A stretch of 64,000 bases of DNA from Paenibacillus brevis (lineage in GTDB: Bacteria > Bacillota > Bacilli > Paenibacillales > Paenibacillaceae): positions 186,001 to 250,000 of the forward strand of contig NZ_JAHLQJ010000004.1 of the NCBI RefSeq assembly GCF_018919145.1, in the 5' to 3' direction. This document shows, in pieces, positions 63,247 through 64,000 of the stretch. Below the pieces are notes generated by a model. The model was not told where the DNA came from. It worked only from the letters and a program-made list of their open reading frames with translations, and searched no databases. Every line of letters starts with the position of its first letter. Position 1 is the stretch's first letter. The translations under genes and the position numbers were made by a program.

Positions 63247-63275
63247 TTGACTGTACGGTTATAGTTTTGTATCAT
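63247..63275 (+). promoter_or_regulatory. Candidate promoter of the MerR-family gene
   Basis: TTGACT (63247-63252) - 17 bp - TATCAT (63270-63275). It lies inside the longest reading frame of the MerR gene and implies that translation starts downstream, near 63318-63321. Confidence 0.6.
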
Positions 63276-63320
63276 TATCCAATAGTAAGCAATCCATATG
63301 TACGGGAAAGGAGTGGTCTG

Positions 63321-63758
63321 ATTGGAGTAGCAAAACTCTATCGAATCGGTGAACTTGCGAAGGCGGCAGAGGTGAGCGAGCGCACCATAGACTACTACAC
63401 CAAGCTTGGGCTGATCCGTCCGGAGACAAGGACACAGACCAATTACCGGCTTTACAGTTCTGAAACCTTGCTTCGCCTGACACGTATTAATGAAATGAAG
63501 CGGGAAAAGTACTCGCTTGAAGAAATCCGGGAAAAGCTAAAGCAGTGGGAGAAGTTAACCGGCGAGGAAGTAACCGAAAAGCTTAGTACGCTGGAAATCC
63601 ATATGCAGCAGCTGGAACGTGAGGTGAAGGAGCTCCAACCAATCATTTCCAAAATGTCGCCTAATCAAGCTAAACGGGTTTTTGCCGAGTTAATGCCGCA
63701 GAGTCTGGCTTGTATAGAGGCTTTGCGTATTATTCTAAATCAAGGTCCTTTTAGCTGA
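63321..63758 (+). CDS. MerR-family transcriptional regulator
   Basis: A regulator of about 145 residues. The MerR helix-turn-helix and wing are seen in YRIGELAKAAEVSERTIDYYTKLGLIRPE and NYRLYSSETLLRLTRINEM; a coiled-coil dimer helix follows. No metal-binding cysteines. The start is unusual: the AAAGGAG ribosome site (63307-63313) is followed in frame by CTG (63318) and ATT (63321) but no ATG, GTG or TTG. The frame opens upstream with ATG at 63240, but a promoter lies after that codon and the extra residues do not look like MerR. ATT at 7-nt spacing is the best fit. It precedes the YugP gene by 50 bp. Confidence 0.82.
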   Translation: MGVAKLYRIGELAKAAEVSERTIDYYTKLGLIRPETRTQTNYRLYSSETLLRLTRINEMKREKYSLEEIREKLKQWEKLTGEEVTEKLSTLEIHMQQLEREVKELQPIISKMSPNQAKRVFAELMPQSLACIEALRIILNQGPFS

Positions 63759-63807
63759 GAAATATTGCAGACATAAAATTAATAATCACTTGACGGAGGA
63801 ATGCAAA

Positions 63808-64000
63808 ATGTACTCAGATGTTATGATCATTCCAATACTGCTAGCATTCGGACTTTCGCTCTGGGCTCAATTCCGGGTGTCCGGCACGTTTAAAAAATGG
63901 GCTAAGGTTCCTAATATGTACGGCCTCACCGGACAACAAGCGGCCAGACGCATGCTTGACTCCAATGGCTTGTACGATGTACCGATTGAGCCTGTACGAG
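63808..64000 (+). CDS. yugP: YugP-family zinc metallopeptidase, cut by window edge
   Basis: The first 64 codons of a membrane-bound protease. The N-terminal helix (MYSDVMIIPILLAFGLSLW) and the following AQFRVSGTFKKWAKVPNMYG and LTGQQAARRMLDSNGLYDV match the YugP (DUF2268-like neutral zinc metallopeptidase) family. The zinc motif lies beyond the window. GGAGG is 9 nt upstream of ATG. Confidence 0.85.
   Translation, partial: MYSDVMIIPILLAFGLSLWAQFRVSGTFKKWAKVPNMYGLTGQQAARRMLDSNGLYDVPIEPVR

Overview
The window looks like the chromosome of a low-to-moderate GC, spore-forming Firmicute, most probably Paenibacillus or a close relative. Supporting signs are strong AGGAGG-type ribosome binding sites, a YjcZ-like small sporulation peptide, bacilliredoxin (YtxJ), YhaN/YhaO, YkvI, YugP and RelQ homologues, dense plant-polysaccharide genes with Lpl-type sugar ABC transporters, and short dispersed palindromic elements. 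No phage, integrase, transposase or cas gene was seen. Two genes are cut by the window edges: a glycosyltransferase at the left and a YugP-type protease at the right.

Layout. 1-7640 (minus): a gene run of GH3 glycosidase, GtrA-like membrane protein, lipoprotein, a membrane-anchored GH3 enzyme with inverted domain order, and a family 2 glycosyltransferase. 7869-9329: a GH43 enzyme. 9548-13389: an AgrC/AgrA-like two-component system (GHKL kinase plus LytTR regulator) and a chemotaxis receptor. Matching LytTR-type direct repeats lie upstream of the first GH3 gene and of the receptor gene, which links the regulator to both. 13610-16630: TetR/beta-lactamase-fold pair with tandem operators, a methyltransferase and a Crp/Fnr regulator with a Fur-like box between them. 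16708-21011: a beta-glucoside PTS (6-phospho-beta-glucosidase, EIIBC, YheO-like regulator, separate EIIA). 21109-24148: thiol redox genes in two divergent units, one carrying an ArsR-rhodanese fusion regulator, with matching operators. 24219-24306: tRNA-Leu(CAG), followed by an unusual array of four 22-bp palindromes at exactly 52-bp spacing.

24624-35959: a pectin utilisation locus with pectinesterase, GH28 polygalacturonase, GH105 unsaturated glycuronyl hydrolase, two ABC permeases, two paralogous solute-binding lipoproteins and a divergent membrane-bound AraC-type regulator. The enzymes would de-esterify and cut pectin, the ABC system would import the oligosaccharides and GH105 would finish them.

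35960-64000: mostly housekeeping genes, including xanthine phosphoribosyltransferase, YkvI transporter, YhaN/YhaO repair nuclease, GT4 glycosyltransferase, two RsmF-like rRNA methyltransferases, an RsuA-like pseudouridine synthase, RelQ, PyrD, L,D-transpeptidase, ferredoxin, DNA polymerase IV, citramalate synthase, a TlpA-like thioredoxin, DnaQ-like exonuclease, DUF294 nucleotidyltransferase, ammonium transporter, MerR regulator and YugP. Gene-poor gaps here hold three families of short inverted-repeat elements. One copy abuts the dinB start codon, one supplies the 3' end of the RsuA-like gene, and one sits inside another element.

Most notable for follow-up: the predicted LytTR regulon joining cell-envelope glycan enzymes to a chemoreceptor, the 52-bp palindrome array, and the ArsR-rhodanese redox switch.
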